A stretch of DNA of 64,000 nt from Salirhabdus salicampi (GCF_024259515.1 NZ_JANBWE010000001.1:372001-436000), one strand, 5' to 3'; positions 42,392 to 51,758 are shown, counted from the stretch's first letter. Notes: a model not told the origin generated them from the sequence alone. Made by a program: numbers and translations.

Positions 42392-44749
42392 ATGGGGAAA
42401 ACACAACATGAAGGCCCTATAAAAATATCAAAAAAACCAGCACCCGAGCATTGGGTAAGTCCAATTCCATTTGGATTAGGAAAGGTAAAACCGAAACATA
42501 TTAGAGATACAATGAAGATCATGTGGGAAAATAAAGACAATCTAAATTATGCTAAAAACATTCTTACAAAAGGGGTTTGTGATGGTTGTGCCCTAGGTGT
42601 ATCTGGACTTCAAGATCAAACACTAAAGGGACCTCACATTTGTACAACCCGTTTGAATGTATTACGCCTTAGTACAATGCCAGCAATGAAGGAAGAAGTT
42701 GTTCATGCTGATGTGGATGAGCTAAAGAAATATAGCAGTAAGGAACTACGCCAATTAGGCCGAATTCCATATCCTTTAATTCGTAGAAAAGGTGAAAATA
42801 AGTTTTCCCGCATTAGCTGGGACGAAGCAATGGATATGATTGCTGAAAAAATGAAAAAACTTGATCCTAAACAGTATGGATTCTATTTAACTTCCCGTGG
42901 AATTACAAATGAATCTTATTACGTAGCTGCGAAGGTTTCACGCTTTTTAGGGACAAATCATATTGATAATGCATCAAGAATTTGTCATTCACCATCTAAA
43001 ACAGCGCTAAAACGTTCAGTAGGCATAGGTGCTAGTAGTGCCAACTATCAAGACTGGATTGGCAGTGACGTATTAGTATTTTGGGGTTCTGTAGCTTCAA
43101 ACAGCTCACCTGTTTCTACGAAATATATGCTAGCAGCAAAGAAAAAGGGTACGAAAATTATTGTCATTAATCCATATAAAGAACCGGCAATGGATAAATA
43201 CTGGGTGCCATCTAACACAGAATCAGCCATTTTTGGTACGAAGCTTGCAGATGACTTTTATCAAGTAAATATTGGTGGAGACATTGCGTTAATGCACGGA
43301 GTTATGAAACATTGGTTTGAAATGGAAGAACAAGAAGAGGGTTCTGCGATCAACCATACATTTGTTCAAGAGCATGTGAATGGTTATGAGGAACTAAAAG
43401 CGAAAGTTCAAGAACAATCTTGGGACGAGCTTGTAAAATCTTCTGGTATCTCAAAAGAGAGAATTATAGAGTTGTCTGAACTACTCGCTAATAGTAAAAA
43501 CGCAGTATATGCATGGGCATTAGGATTAACAATGCATTCTTTTGCAACAGACAATATTTCTCAAGTGGCAAACCTAGCACTTCTTCGTGGTCACTTAGGT
43601 CGTAAGTATAATGGACTTATGCCATTCCGTGGTCACTCAAGCGTGCAAGGAAGCGGAGAAATGGGAGCAGACCCATTTGTACTACCTGGTGGAGGCTGGG
43701 ATGACAACAATGTTGATAGAATCGAGAAATTATGGAACTTTGAACTACCAAAATGGCAAGGTGATATCGTCGGTGTCTCTCTTGAAAATGCAGTTCTACC
43801 AGAAGATCATGATAGAAAATTAAAACTTTACTACATGAGTGGTGGTAACTTCCTAGAAACAATGCCAAACCCAGACTTTATCGAAAAAGCGTTATCAGAA
43901 TTAGATATTCGCGTACACCAAGATATTATTTTCAACACTTCAACATTAGTTGATGCGAAAGAAGCGGTAATCGTCCTTCCAGCTAAAACTCGTTATGAGC
44001 AAGAAGGTGGAGGTACATCTACTTCAACTGAACGTATGGTTTACTTCTCTCCTGAGATTGAAGGGAATAAACAAGAGGTTGAAGAAGCTCGTGCAGAGTG
44101 GAAAATCTATATTGACCTTGCTAAACGAGTAAAGCCTGAAACGGCTCATCTTGTCGATTTTAAAGATGGTCAAGCAATTCGTGACGAGATTGCAAAAGCG
44201 AATCCAGATTATGATGGGATTCAAAATTTAAAGAAACAAGGCGATGTATTCCAGTGGGGTGGAGCATGGTTATGTGAAGGCGGAGTGTGTCCAACACCAG
44301 ATGGTAGAGGAAACTTAATTCCTATTGATATACCAAAGCTTGAAAAGCCAGAGGGTACATTCTATATTACAACCCGACGCGGAAAACAGTTTAACTCAAT
44401 GGTATATAAAGAAACAGATCCATTTAACGCTGCTGGTCGTTATGATGTGTTAATGAACGAAGAGGACGCTAAAGAATTGGATATCGTAAATGGAGAGCCA
44501 ATTGTTGTTCATAATCAGCATGGTACATTCCAAGGAAAAGCTCATTTCGCAGACATTGCGAGAGGAAATGTTGGTCTTCATTTCCCAGAAGGAAACTTCC
44601 TAATTCCAAAGGGAATTTACGATGGACCTTCAGGAATTCCACAATATAGTGTTGCGGTTAAAGTAGAAAAAGCCGAGCGATATAATGCACAGAAGGATGT
44701 TCATTATTACGAGAAAAAAGTTGAAGATTTAGAAATGGCTGTGGATTAA
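42392..44749 (+). CDS. FdhF/YdeP-family molybdopterin oxidoreductase
   Basis: This 785-residue enzyme belongs to the formate dehydrogenase-like molybdoprotein group. Cys63 and Cys66 (GVCDGCALGV) with a later CTT form the reduced Fe-S motif of the YdeP branch. A molybdopterin domain (about 130-520) and a C-terminal molydopterin-dinucleotide-binding barrel with RRGKQFNSMVYKETDPF (about 670-686) follow. The residue in the Mo ligand position appears to be Cys in ASRICHSPSKTAL, not selenocysteine. The substrate of YdeP-type enzymes is unsettled. The fdhD, OFA carrier and DUF2294 neighbours favour formate. AAGGAG at eight nt selects the ATG at 42392. Confidence 0.88.
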   Translation: MGKTQHEGPIKISKKPAPEHWVSPIPFGLGKVKPKHIRDTMKIMWENKDNLNYAKNILTKGVCDGCALGVSGLQDQTLKGPHICTTRLNVLRLSTMPAMKEEVVHADVDELKKYSSKELRQLGRIPYPLIRRKGENKFSRISWDEAMDMIAEKMKKLDPKQYGFYLTSRGITNESYYVAAKVSRFLGTNHIDNASRICHSPSKTALKRSVGIGASSANYQDWIGSDVLVFWGSVASNSSPVSTKYMLAAKKKGTKIIVINPYKEPAMDKYWVPSNTESAIFGTKLADDFYQVNIGGDIALMHGVMKHWFEMEEQEEGSAINHTFVQEHVNGYEELKAKVQEQSWDELVKSSGISKERIIELSELLANSKNAVYAWALGLTMHSFATDNISQVANLALLRGHLGRKYNGLMPFRGHSSVQGSGEMGADPFVLPGGGWDDNNVDRIEKLWNFELPKWQGDIVGVSLENAVLPEDHDRKLKLYYMSGGNFLETMPNPDFIEKALSELDIRVHQDIIFNTSTLVDAKEAVIVLPAKTRYEQEGGGTSTSTERMVYFSPEIEGNKQEVEEARAEWKIYIDLAKRVKPETAHLVDFKDGQAIRDEIAKANPDYDGIQNLKKQGDVFQWGGAWLCEGGVCPTPDGRGNLIPIDIPKLEKPEGTFYITTRRGKQFNSMVYKETDPFNAAGRYDVLMNEEDAKELDIVNGEPIVVHNQHGTFQGKAHFADIARGNVGLHFPEGNFLIPKGIYDGPSGIPQYSVAVKVEKAERYNAQKDVHYYEKKVEDLEMAVD

Positions 44750-44787
44750 GCTGGTACGTTTCATTTTTATTCTATATAGATAGTAAA

Positions 44788-44870
44788 ATAGTCGGTTTCA
44801 CTGCTCCTCTTATGATGTTGCTACGCTTTATGTAAAGCGATAAAATAGAGAGAAGCAGTAAACCGACTAT
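44788..44870 (+). repeat. Large imperfect inverted repeat downstream of the molybdoenzyme
   Basis: ATAGTCGGTTTCACTGCT (44788-44805) pairs with AGCAGTAAACCGACTAT (44854-44870), leaving one bulged C. Inside it, CTCT/AGAG and a perfect hairpin CGCTTTA-TG-TAAAGCG (44824-44839) add further stems. No T run follows on the plus strand. It may be a terminator-like barrier, an mRNA 3' structure or a leader of the Moco operon. Confidence 0.85.
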
Positions 44871-44935
44871 AAATTTTCTATCGATAAGAAAATGAGCGAT
44901 ATCCCTCCCTACGAAGAGAAAGGAAGAGGAAAAAA

Positions 44936-45946
44936 GTGAAGGATCGATATTCCCGTCAAGTTTTGTTTCGGTCGATTGGTGAAGAAGGACAAAAGAAAAT
45001 ACGCAAAAAACATGTAATGGTGATAGGTTCTGGTGCGCTCGGAACGGCAAATGCTGAGAGTCTCGTTCGGGCTGGAGTCGGAAAACTAACGATAATAGAC
45101 CGGGATTACGTGGAATTCAGTAATTTACAAAGGCAACAACTGTTTGCGGAACAGGATGTAGTGGACCAAATCCCTAAAGCAGTTGCTGCAAAAAGGAGAT
45201 TAAGTGATATCAATTCAGATGTAGAAATTGATGCTCATGTAATGGATGCGACAGGAGAATCACTTCTTCCTTTATTACACGAAATAGATTTAGTAATTGA
45301 TGCAACAGATAATTTTGATATTCGCTTTATTATGAATGATCTGCTTCAAAAAAACGAAATACCTTGGATATTTGGATCATGCGTGAGTAGTACAGGAATG
45401 AGTTACACAGTTATCCCTGGCCATACTCCATGCATAAACTGTTTATTACATGCTGCACCACTTTCTGGAGCAACATGTGATTCTGTTGGGATCATCTCCC
45501 CAGCTGTTCAAATGGTAGCAGCTCACCAAACGACAGAGGCGCTAAAATTACTTGTAGAAGATTACGAGGCATTACGCTCTCGTCTTGTCACATTTGATCT
45601 TTGGAACAATCGTTATCAAACAATTAAAGTAGATCGGGCAAAAAAAGAAAACTGTCCTACATGTGGTATCGAACCAACCTTTCCTCATTTACAATACGAA
45701 TCTCAAACAAAAACTGAAGTATTATGTGGTAGAGAAACGGTCCAAATTCGTGCAGGACGGGAATTCAATTTAGATCAATTAGCAGAACGCTTAAAACATC
45801 TCGGTCAGACGAAACATAACTCCTTTTTAGTTTCTTTAGAATATCAATCTTATCGATTGGTGTTTTTTAGAGACGGTCGAACATTAGTGCATGGGACCAA
45901 CTCAATAGAAAAAGCGAAAAGTGTGTATTATAAGCTTATTGGTTAA
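44936..45946 (+). CDS. moeB: MoeB/ThiF-type adenylyltransferase
   Basis: This 336-residue E1-like enzyme activates the C-terminal glycine of MoaD (and possibly ThiS) with ATP. It has the nucleotide motif VIGSGALGTANAESLVRAGVG (about 29-49), the Arg in FSNLQRQQLF and the DATDNFDIRFIMND active region. The structural zinc cysteines are in CINCLL and CPTC. A C-terminal extension of about 90 residues is longer than the E. coli enzyme but like the 339-residue Bacillus MoeB. GTG start after GGAAGAGG. It opens a tight operon through modB. Confidence 0.92.
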   Translation: MKDRYSRQVLFRSIGEEGQKKIRKKHVMVIGSGALGTANAESLVRAGVGKLTIIDRDYVEFSNLQRQQLFAEQDVVDQIPKAVAAKRRLSDINSDVEIDAHVMDATGESLLPLLHEIDLVIDATDNFDIRFIMNDLLQKNEIPWIFGSCVSSTGMSYTVIPGHTPCINCLLHAAPLSGATCDSVGIISPAVQMVAAHQTTEALKLLVEDYEALRSRLVTFDLWNNRYQTIKVDRAKKENCPTCGIEPTFPHLQYESQTKTEVLCGRETVQIRAGREFNLDQLAERLKHLGQTKHNSFLVSLEYQSYRLVFFRDGRTLVHGTNSIEKAKSVYYKLIG

Positions 45947-45961
45947 GAAGGAGGGGAAGTA

Positions 45962-47215
45962 ATGGTGGAAAGAAGAAAACCTATTAAAGTAACAGAGGCA
46001 CTGAATCGTGTAATGGAATTTGCTTTCGCAGGAAAGACAGATAATATCCCGATTGAACAGGCACTTGGTCGCTTTTTAGGGGAAGATCTCATTGCGGATC
46101 ATGATGTGCCGTCCTTTGACCGTTCACCTTATGATGGCTTTGCTATTAGAGCTGGAGATACAGAACATGGATCACGCAACCATCCAATTGAATTAGAGGT
46201 AGTAGGCGAAATTGGGGCAGGAAGCGTCTTTACAGAAACTGTACAACCAGGTCAAGCTGTACGAATTATGACAGGTGCCCAAATTCCCGACGGTTGTGAC
46301 GCAGTTGTTATGTTGGAACTAACAACTGAAATCTCTAAAGAGGGTAAAGATTATATTCAACTAAAACGATCATTTACATCAGGCGATAACATTTCCTTTA
46401 AAGGGGAAGATACGAAAAAAGGGACAGTACTTGCCCCAAAAGGAACTTATATTAACCCAGGAGTTATTGCATTGCTAGCTACGTTTGGATATAAACAAGT
46501 ACCTGTTAGTCGTAAGCCAAAGATTGGTGTAATTGCTACTGGAAGTGAACTACTTCAAATCGATGAACCGTTACAACCAGGAAAGATTCGCAATAGTAAT
46601 GCTTATATGGTTTGTGCGCAAATCGAACGAGCAGGAGGAATACCGGTTTATTTCGGCCAATTTAGCGATGATTTCGAAACATGCTATGAACAAGTAATAG
46701 AGGCGATGGACGAGGTCGATTTTCTTATTACAACAGGCGGTGTTTCTGTTGGTGATTATGATTACTTACCTGCTATATATGAAAAATTAGAAGCAAAAGT
46801 ATTATTTAATAAGGTAGGAATGCGGCCGGGAAGTGTAACCACGGTTGCTGAAAAAGATGGGAAACTCTTGTTTGGGTTATCTGGCAATCCATCAGCATGT
46901 TATGTCGGATTTGAATTGTTTACAAGACCTGTCATTCGCACCTATCTTCAATGTAAACATCCTTATTTGAGAAAAGAAACAGCAACGCTCGGGGCTAATT
47001 TTCCAAAACCGAACCCATTTGATCGATTTGTAAGAGGTCATGTAACCTTTGAGGATGGTCAGCTAGTTGTTACGCCTGCTGGCTTAGATAAGTCAAGTGC
47101 AGTAACATCACTTGCATTGGCCAATGTATTAATTGTTTTACCAAGTGGTACAAGGGGATATGAAAAAGGGATGAAAGTGAAAGCAATCCTGCTCGAGGAT
47201 CAGGAAGGTCATTAA
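45962..47215 (+). CDS. moeA: Molybdopterin molybdenumtransferase MoeA
   Basis: The 417-residue MoeA inserts molybdate into adenylylated molybdopterin. It carries the domain-1 motif PSFDRSPYDGFAIRAGDT (about 45-62), the MTGAQIPDGCDAVVMLE segment and the MoCF-binding domain TTGGVSVGDYDYL ... MRPGSVTTV ... LFGLSGNPSACYVGFELF. The C-terminal beta-domain is present. GAAGGAGGGG precedes the ATG. It lies 15 nt behind moeB. Confidence 0.95.
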   Translation: MVERRKPIKVTEALNRVMEFAFAGKTDNIPIEQALGRFLGEDLIADHDVPSFDRSPYDGFAIRAGDTEHGSRNHPIELEVVGEIGAGSVFTETVQPGQAVRIMTGAQIPDGCDAVVMLELTTEISKEGKDYIQLKRSFTSGDNISFKGEDTKKGTVLAPKGTYINPGVIALLATFGYKQVPVSRKPKIGVIATGSELLQIDEPLQPGKIRNSNAYMVCAQIERAGGIPVYFGQFSDDFETCYEQVIEAMDEVDFLITTGGVSVGDYDYLPAIYEKLEAKVLFNKVGMRPGSVTTVAEKDGKLLFGLSGNPSACYVGFELFTRPVIRTYLQCKHPYLRKETATLGANFPKPNPFDRFVRGHVTFEDGQLVVTPAGLDKSSAVTSLALANVLIVLPSGTRGYEKGMKVKAILLEDQEGH

Positions 47216-47278
47216 GTCAATCTTTTATAGTACCCTAGGGTTGTGGAAACTGTTGATGAAAAAGAAAGGAGCATACTC

Positions 47279-47752
47279 GTGAAAGAGGAGCTTTTTGAAA
47301 TTGTAGAGGAACCAATTCAACTCCAAGACTTAGTTGCAAAAGTAACAAGAAGAGAAGCTGGAGCTATTACAACTTTTATAGGAACAGTTCGTGAATGGAC
47401 AAAAGGAAAAAGAACGATATATTTAGAATACGAAGCATATAAGCCTATGGCTGTAAAAATGCTGAATAAAATTGGTGATGAAATACAAGCGAAGTGGCCA
47501 AACACAAAAGTTGCTATTACTCATCGTGTCGGTCGATTAGATATTTCGGATGCAGCTGTCATGATTGCAGTATCATCACCACATCGTAAAGCGGCCTATG
47601 AGGCTAATGAATACGCTATTAATAGAATAAAACAAATTGTACCTATCTGGAAAAAAGAACATTGGGAAGATGGAGAAACGTGGATTGGGGACCAGTTAGA
47701 GCAAGTACCTTATCCAGAAGGAAAACCGAACATAAAGGATGAATTATCATGA
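47279..47752 (+). CDS. moaE: Molybdopterin synthase large subunit MoaE
   Basis: The 157-residue subunit, the length of B. subtilis MoaE, converts precursor Z to molybdopterin with MoaD. It shows GAITTFIGTVREWTKG (about 27-42), LEYEAYKPMAVKML, the conserved HRVGRLDISDAAVMIAVSSPHRKAAYEA and the catalytic Lys region VPIWKKEHWEDG. A GTG at 47279 behind AAAGGAG is preferred to the more distant upstream GTG at 47243. Its stop overlaps the moaD start by four bases. Confidence 0.95.
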   Translation: MKEELFEIVEEPIQLQDLVAKVTRREAGAITTFIGTVREWTKGKRTIYLEYEAYKPMAVKMLNKIGDEIQAKWPNTKVAITHRVGRLDISDAAVMIAVSSPHRKAAYEANEYAINRIKQIVPIWKKEHWEDGETWIGDQLEQVPYPEGKPNIKDELS

Positions 47753-47982
47753 TTAAGGTGTTACTATTTGCTCACTTACAAGAAGAAGCAGGAAGCAATG
47801 AAGTTGAATTAGAACTAGATGGGATGACTGTTAGTCATTTGAAAAGGGAACTTCAACAACGTTATCAGTTATCAGAAATGGATCAAGTGATGGTTGCAAT
47901 TAATGAAGAGTATGCTCTTGACGAAGACAAGGTGAAAAACGGGGATATTGTAGCATTAATCCCGCCTGTAAGTGGTGGTTAA
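47749..47982 (+). CDS. moaD: Molybdopterin synthase sulfur carrier MoaD
   Basis: The 77-residue ubiquitin-like protein ends in the functional double glycine (PPVSGG), which is adenylylated by MoeB and then thiocarboxylated. The conserved start IKVLLFAHLQEEAG and the AINEEYALDEDKVKNGDIVALIPPVSGG end are typical. It overlaps moaE by an ATGA junction, a sign of translational coupling. Confidence 0.95.
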   Translation: MIKVLLFAHLQEEAGSNEVELELDGMTVSHLKRELQQRYQLSEMDQVMVAINEEYALDEDKVKNGDIVALIPPVSGG

Positions 47983-48003
47983 TGTAGAGGAGGGGGATTG
48001 TTT

Positions 48004-48513
48004 ATGTTAAAACAGCATCGAAAAAAATCTCCTAGAAGTGTGAAATGTGCAGTAGTAACGGTTAGTGACACGAGAGACAAAGAAACAGACAAAAGTGGTA
48101 AACTTTTGCATGAGCTTTTGGAAAAGGATCATCATAAGGTCCATTTTTATAAAATTATTCCCGATGAAAAAAGTGAAATTGTACAAACTTTGAACGAGAC
48201 AATAACTCATTCAGACATTGAATGTGTTATTGTAAATGGTGGCACCGGCATAGCGAAGAGGGATGTAACGATTGAAGCTGTAGAACCGATATTGGATAAA
48301 GAATTACCAGGGTTTGGGGAGTTGTTCCGGTATTTAAGTTATGAACTTGATATCGGATCTGCGAGTATTTTATCCAGAGCAATAGCTGGTGTTGCAAATA
48401 ATACGGCGGTCTTTTCTATTCCTGGCTCTTCTGGGGCGGTGAAACTAGCTATGGAAAAGTTGATTTCTCCAGAACTAGGTCACATTGTAATGGAGATAAA
48501 TAAAGATTTATAA
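48004..48513 (+). CDS. moaB: MoaB/MogA-type molybdopterin adenylyltransferase
   Basis: This 169-residue MoCF-domain protein adenylylates molybdopterin before Mo insertion by MoeA. The MPT-binding loop VNGGTGIAKRDVTIEAV (about 79-95) and the C-terminal SIPGSSGAVKLAMEKLI (about 139-155) are present. GAGGAGGGGG places the ATG at 48004; the TTG at 47998 is too close to the box. Confidence 0.9.
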   Translation: MLKQHRKKSPRSVKCAVVTVSDTRDKETDKSGKLLHELLEKDHHKVHFYKIIPDEKSEIVQTLNETITHSDIECVIVNGGTGIAKRDVTIEAVEPILDKELPGFGELFRYLSYELDIGSASILSRAIAGVANNTAVFSIPGSSGAVKLAMEKLISPELGHIVMEINKDL

Positions 48514-48530
48514 AAATTGAGGATATAACA

Positions 48531-49301
48531 ATGAAAAATTTCATAAACGTATTTCTATTACTTAGCTTGCTTTTCCTTACAGGTTGTACTAATGAAAAGC
48601 CTACGAAAATAACAGTGTCGGCAGCTTCCAGTATGACAGAAAGTTTAATGAAATTGAAAGACAGGTTTGAAGCAGACCATCCAAATATTACGATTACGTA
48701 TAACTTTGGTGGTACAGGTTCTTTGCGGAAGCAAATTGAACAAGGTGCACCAGTAGACTTATTCTTTCTGGCATCCAAAGACGATTATAAACAGCTCGAG
48801 GAAGGAAAATATATTCATCATGGAACGCTTATTTTTGAAAATCAGTTGGTCATCGTCAACAATAAAGAAGTCGATGTAAATAATTTTGCGGATTTTTTAC
48901 ATTCTTCTGACGGAAAAGTAGCGATTGGTTCCCCTGAAGCAGTACCTGCTGGAACATATGCGAAACAAGCGTTACAGTCATTAGAAGTGTGGGATCAATT
49001 AGTAGAAAATCGAATCGTTTTCACGAAAAATGTTTCCCATGTTCTCACACTTGTGGAGAAAGGGGCAGTTGACGTCGGTATTGCTTATTATAGTGACGCG
49101 ACGCCATCCGATGTGAACATCCTGGAAACAATTGACTACCGCATGCATGAACCGATTGAATATTACTTAGCAATAATAGCTAACAATATCGGGAATGAAG
49201 AAGCTGTGAACACATTCTACGAATACGCTCTAAATGATAAGAGTTTGGAACTGTATAAAGATTACGGTTTTCAGACGGATGGAAGAATGGGGGAATCATA
49301 A
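48531..49301 (+). CDS. modA: Molybdate-binding lipoprotein ModA
   Basis: The 256-residue substrate-binding protein has a lipoprotein signal (lipobox FLTGC, Cys about residue 19). The ModA start is TVSAASSMTESLMKL and YNFGGTGSLRKQIEQGAPVDLFFLAS holds the ligand Ser residues. The later PAGTYAKQALQSLEVW is also a family mark. It captures molybdate (or tungstate) outside the cell. It shares one base with modB at TAATG. Confidence 0.93.
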   Translation: MKNFINVFLLLSLLFLTGCTNEKPTKITVSAASSMTESLMKLKDRFEADHPNITITYNFGGTGSLRKQIEQGAPVDLFFLASKDDYKQLEEGKYIHHGTLIFENQLVIVNNKEVDVNNFADFLHSSDGKVAIGSPEAVPAGTYAKQALQSLEVWDQLVENRIVFTKNVSHVLTLVEKGAVDVGIAYYSDATPSDVNILETIDYRMHEPIEYYLAIIANNIGNEEAVNTFYEYALNDKSLELYKDYGFQTDGRMGES

Positions 49302-49963
49302 TGGAATGGTCATGGTTCCCGGTTCAATTATCTCTAATTGTTGCTACTATCGCTACCTTTATTACGTTATTGTGTGGGGTAATAATTGCTCATGTTATGG
49401 TTACTAAACGGTTCAAAGGAAAGGCGTTTGTTGAAACGGTTATTTTCTTGCCACTTGTTCTACCCCCTACGGTGATTGGATTTCTATTGATCATGGTATT
49501 TGGAAAGAATAGTCCAATCGGCAACATGATAGAATGGGTTACTGGTAGAAGTGTACTATTTACATCTACAGCTGCAGTTATTGCCGCTACTGTTGTAGCT
49601 TTCCCATTAATGTATCAATCCGTAAAAACGGGGATGTTATCGGTTGATCGGAATGTGATCGGTGCTGCGAAGGTGGATGGTGCTACTAGCTGGAAGCTTC
49701 TAATATTGATTACACTTCCACTCTCTCTTCGCTCACTTATAACCGGGGTTATTTTAAGTTTTACGAGAGGGTTTGGCGAATTTGGTGCAACACTTATGTT
49801 TGCTGGAAATATCCCTGGTAGTACTCAAACGATACCAACAGCCATTTACCTTGCACTAGAAACCGGTCATACGGGGATTGCTTGGAATTATGTTGTCATA
49901 AGTATTGTGTTTTCCTTTTTCCTTTTATTTTCCATTAATCGGACAAAAGGAATGTTACAATAA
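49301..49963 (+). CDS. modB: Molybdate ABC transporter permease ModB
   Basis: The 220-residue permease has five or six helices and the ABC-contact EAA-type loop GAAKVDGATSWKLLILITLPLSLRSLITG (about 123-151), then RGFGEFGATLMFAGNIPGST. It starts one base inside the modA stop. No modC ATPase gene follows; the next gene is moaC on the other strand. Confidence 0.93.
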   Translation: MEWSWFPVQLSLIVATIATFITLLCGVIIAHVMVTKRFKGKAFVETVIFLPLVLPPTVIGFLLIMVFGKNSPIGNMIEWVTGRSVLFTSTAAVIAATVVAFPLMYQSVKTGMLSVDRNVIGAAKVDGATSWKLLILITLPLSLRSLITGVILSFTRGFGEFGATLMFAGNIPGSTQTIPTAIYLALETGHTGIAWNYVVISIVFSFFLLFSINRTKGMLQ

Positions 49964-49985
49964 ATAAACAAAAAAGGACACCGAA

Positions 49986-50495
49986 TTATAAATCAGTGTC
50001 CTCTTTAAAACGGATATAGTCGCCATTCTTTCCACCACTTTTTTGAAGCAAGTACGTTTGTCCGATAATCATTCCTTTGTCAACAGCTTTACACATATCG
50101 TATACAGTTAAAGCAGTAACAGAGGCAGCAGTTAAAGCTTCCATTTCTACACCCGTACTTCCTTTCGTCTTCACTTCAGCTTCAATAATTAACTCGTATT
50201 GATTATCATCTAAGGAAGCCCACTCAAAGGAAAGATCAACGCCACTAATCGGAATCGGGTGACACATAGGGATAACTGAAGACGTTTGTTTAGCACCCAT
50301 AATTCCAGCTACTTGAGAAACAGCTAATACATCCCCTTTTTTATTTTTTTGAAGAGTGATGTTTTCATAAACGTCCTTATTCATAATTACGCTAGAACGT
50401 GCTATAGCTTTTCGAGCACTTTCTTTTTTATCGCTTATATCAACCATCTTTGCTCTACCTTGATCATTGAAGTGTGTGAAATTACCCAAAATCAT
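49986..50495 (-). CDS. moaC: Cyclic pyranopterin monophosphate synthase MoaC
   Basis: The 169-residue enzyme turns 3',8-cyclo-GTP into cPMP after MoaA. It contains [42 protein letters not shown] with the active His/Cys region, [29 protein letters not shown] and the C-terminal [10 protein letters not shown]. The start is ATG at 50495 after GAAAGGATG; a TTG two codons later is an alternative. Divergent from mobB with a 61-nt gap. Confidence 0.95.
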   Translation of the reverse strand: MILGNFTHFNDQGRAKMVDISDKKESARKAIARSSVIMNKDVYENITLQKNKKGDVLAVSQVAGIMGAKQTSSVIPMCHPIPISGVDLSFEWASLDDNQYELIIEAEVKTKGSTGVEMEALTAASVTALTVYDMCKAVDKGMIIGQTYLLQKSGGKNGDYIRFKEDTDL

Positions 50496-50556
50496 TCATC
50501 CTTTCAAGTTCTTCAATTACATCCTACCATAAATAGCATTGCTAGGAGATGTTTAC

Positions 50557-51057
50557 ATGTTAATTTTTCAAGTTGTTGGTTATAAAAATAGTGGAAAAAC
50601 TACGTACATAAGTGAGTGGATTTCATATTTTACCGAAAAAGGCTTAAACGTAGCAACATTAAAACACCATGGTCATGGCGGAATACCCAAATTTGTTGAA
50701 AATACAGATACCGCAAAGCATGCGCAGGCAGGAGCTGTTATGACAGGTGTTGAAGGAGATGGGTCATTTCAGTTATCCATTAAACAACAATCATGGAACA
50801 TGGATCAACTTTTAGCATTTTATCGTATGATGGATATTGATTTGCTTATATTAGAAGGATTTAAGGAATATGATTTTCCTAAAATCGTCTTAATTAGAGA
50901 TGAACTGGACCTACCTTTATTAAACCGAGTAACCAATGTGGAAGCGGTGATTACAACAATTCAATTAGATAAAACAGATGATCATTGCCCTATTTTTAAA
51001 CCAACTGATACTGAAAAAATAAAGGAATGGCTTGCTGAACATTTATTGTCGCAGTAA
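50557..51057 (+). CDS. mobB: Molybdopterin-guanine dinucleotide biosynthesis protein MobB
   Basis: The 166-residue GTP-binding protein helps MobA attach GMP to the Mo cofactor. The Walker A motif GYKNSGKTTYI is at about 7-17, followed by TLKHHGHGGI and the LLILEGFKEYDFPKIVLIRD block. An upstream TTG at 50539 is part of the TAGGAGAT ribosome binding region; the ATG at 50557 is the start. Guanylylated cofactor is needed by formate dehydrogenase-type enzymes. Confidence 0.92.
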   Translation: MLIFQVVGYKNSGKTTYISEWISYFTEKGLNVATLKHHGHGGIPKFVENTDTAKHAQAGAVMTGVEGDGSFQLSIKQQSWNMDQLLAFYRMMDIDLLILEGFKEYDFPKIVLIRDELDLPLLNRVTNVEAVITTIQLDKTDDHCPIFKPTDTEKIKEWLAEHLLSQ

Positions 51058-51106
51058 TTCGAACTTATTATATCCTTTTCGTAATAAATAAGAGAGAGGT
51101 ATGATT

Positions 51107-51673
51107 ATGCCAAATCAAATTACCGGGATTGTCCTTGCAGGCGGGGAGTCTCGACGTTTTGGGTCTCCAAAAGCATTTGCAACAAGGAATGGGATTCCGT
51201 TTTACCAATATTCTATAAACACGTTAGCCCCGTATTGCCATTCTATTGTATTTGTAACCCGACCTGAATTTCATAATCAGTTTTCGTTTGAAGATGATTC
51301 AATTACTGTAATCAATGACGTAGCAAAATTTCAGGGACAGGGCCCTTTAGCCGGTATTTATTCTGCAATAGAGGAAGTCTCTGCTGAATGGTATATTGTA
51401 CTACCAGTAGACGTTCCGTTTATTGAACAATGGGTAATAGAGAAACTAATTTATAATATTGAAGATAACATTAATGCAGTGGTCCCGATTGTCGGGGAGA
51501 AACAGCAGCCTCTCATTGCCTGTTATCATCATTCCGTTCACAAGCAAATTGCTGAAAATTTAACAAATGAAAAACTATCGTTACAACAGCTATTTGACCA
51601 CATCCGCGTAAAGTATATACAACTGAATAATGAATTACCATTCCGGAATATTAATAGGCCAGAGGATTTGTAA
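51107..51673 (+). CDS. mobA: Molybdenum cofactor guanylyltransferase MobA
   Basis: The 188-residue nucleotidyltransferase has the GTP site GIVLAGGESRRFGSPKAFA (about 6-24), the GQGPLAGIYSAI segment and the metal-binding ILPVDVPFIEQW (VLPVDVPF, about 100). It transfers GMP to molybdopterin to give the dinucleotide form. The ATG at 51107 is spaced well from GAGAGAGGT; the ATG at 51101 is too near. It lies 49 nt after mobB and ends the Mo cofactor cluster. Confidence 0.95.
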   Translation: MPNQITGIVLAGGESRRFGSPKAFATRNGIPFYQYSINTLAPYCHSIVFVTRPEFHNQFSFEDDSITVINDVAKFQGQGPLAGIYSAIEEVSAEWYIVLPVDVPFIEQWVIEKLIYNIEDNINAVVPIVGEKQQPLIACYHHSVHKQIAENLTNEKLSLQQLFDHIRVKYIQLNNELPFRNINRPEDL

Positions 51674-51718
51674 CGGATTATTTGCATTCCGGATACCATA
51701 AAATGACCATGGGGTAAA

Positions 51719-51753
51719 CGAAACGGACTTTCAATTTAGAAAGCCCGTTTTTT
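51719..51753. terminator. Terminator between mobA and the YndM-like gene
   Basis: AAACGGACTTTC pairs with GAAAGCCCGTTT (one mismatch) around an AATTTA loop, with a T run on the plus strand. It may also serve the convergent gene. Confidence 0.87.
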
Positions 51754-51758
51754 ACGTA

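Noticed and set aside
42392-44749. Selenocysteine in the formate dehydrogenase-like enzyme
   Set aside because: The frame has no internal TGA and the likely Mo-ligand position is an ordinary Cys codon.
47184-47195. AGC-AATCCT-GCT hairpin resembling the AUCCU-loop motif
   Set aside because: It lies in the coding end of moeA without a terminator behind it; only 3 bp of stem, so probably chance.
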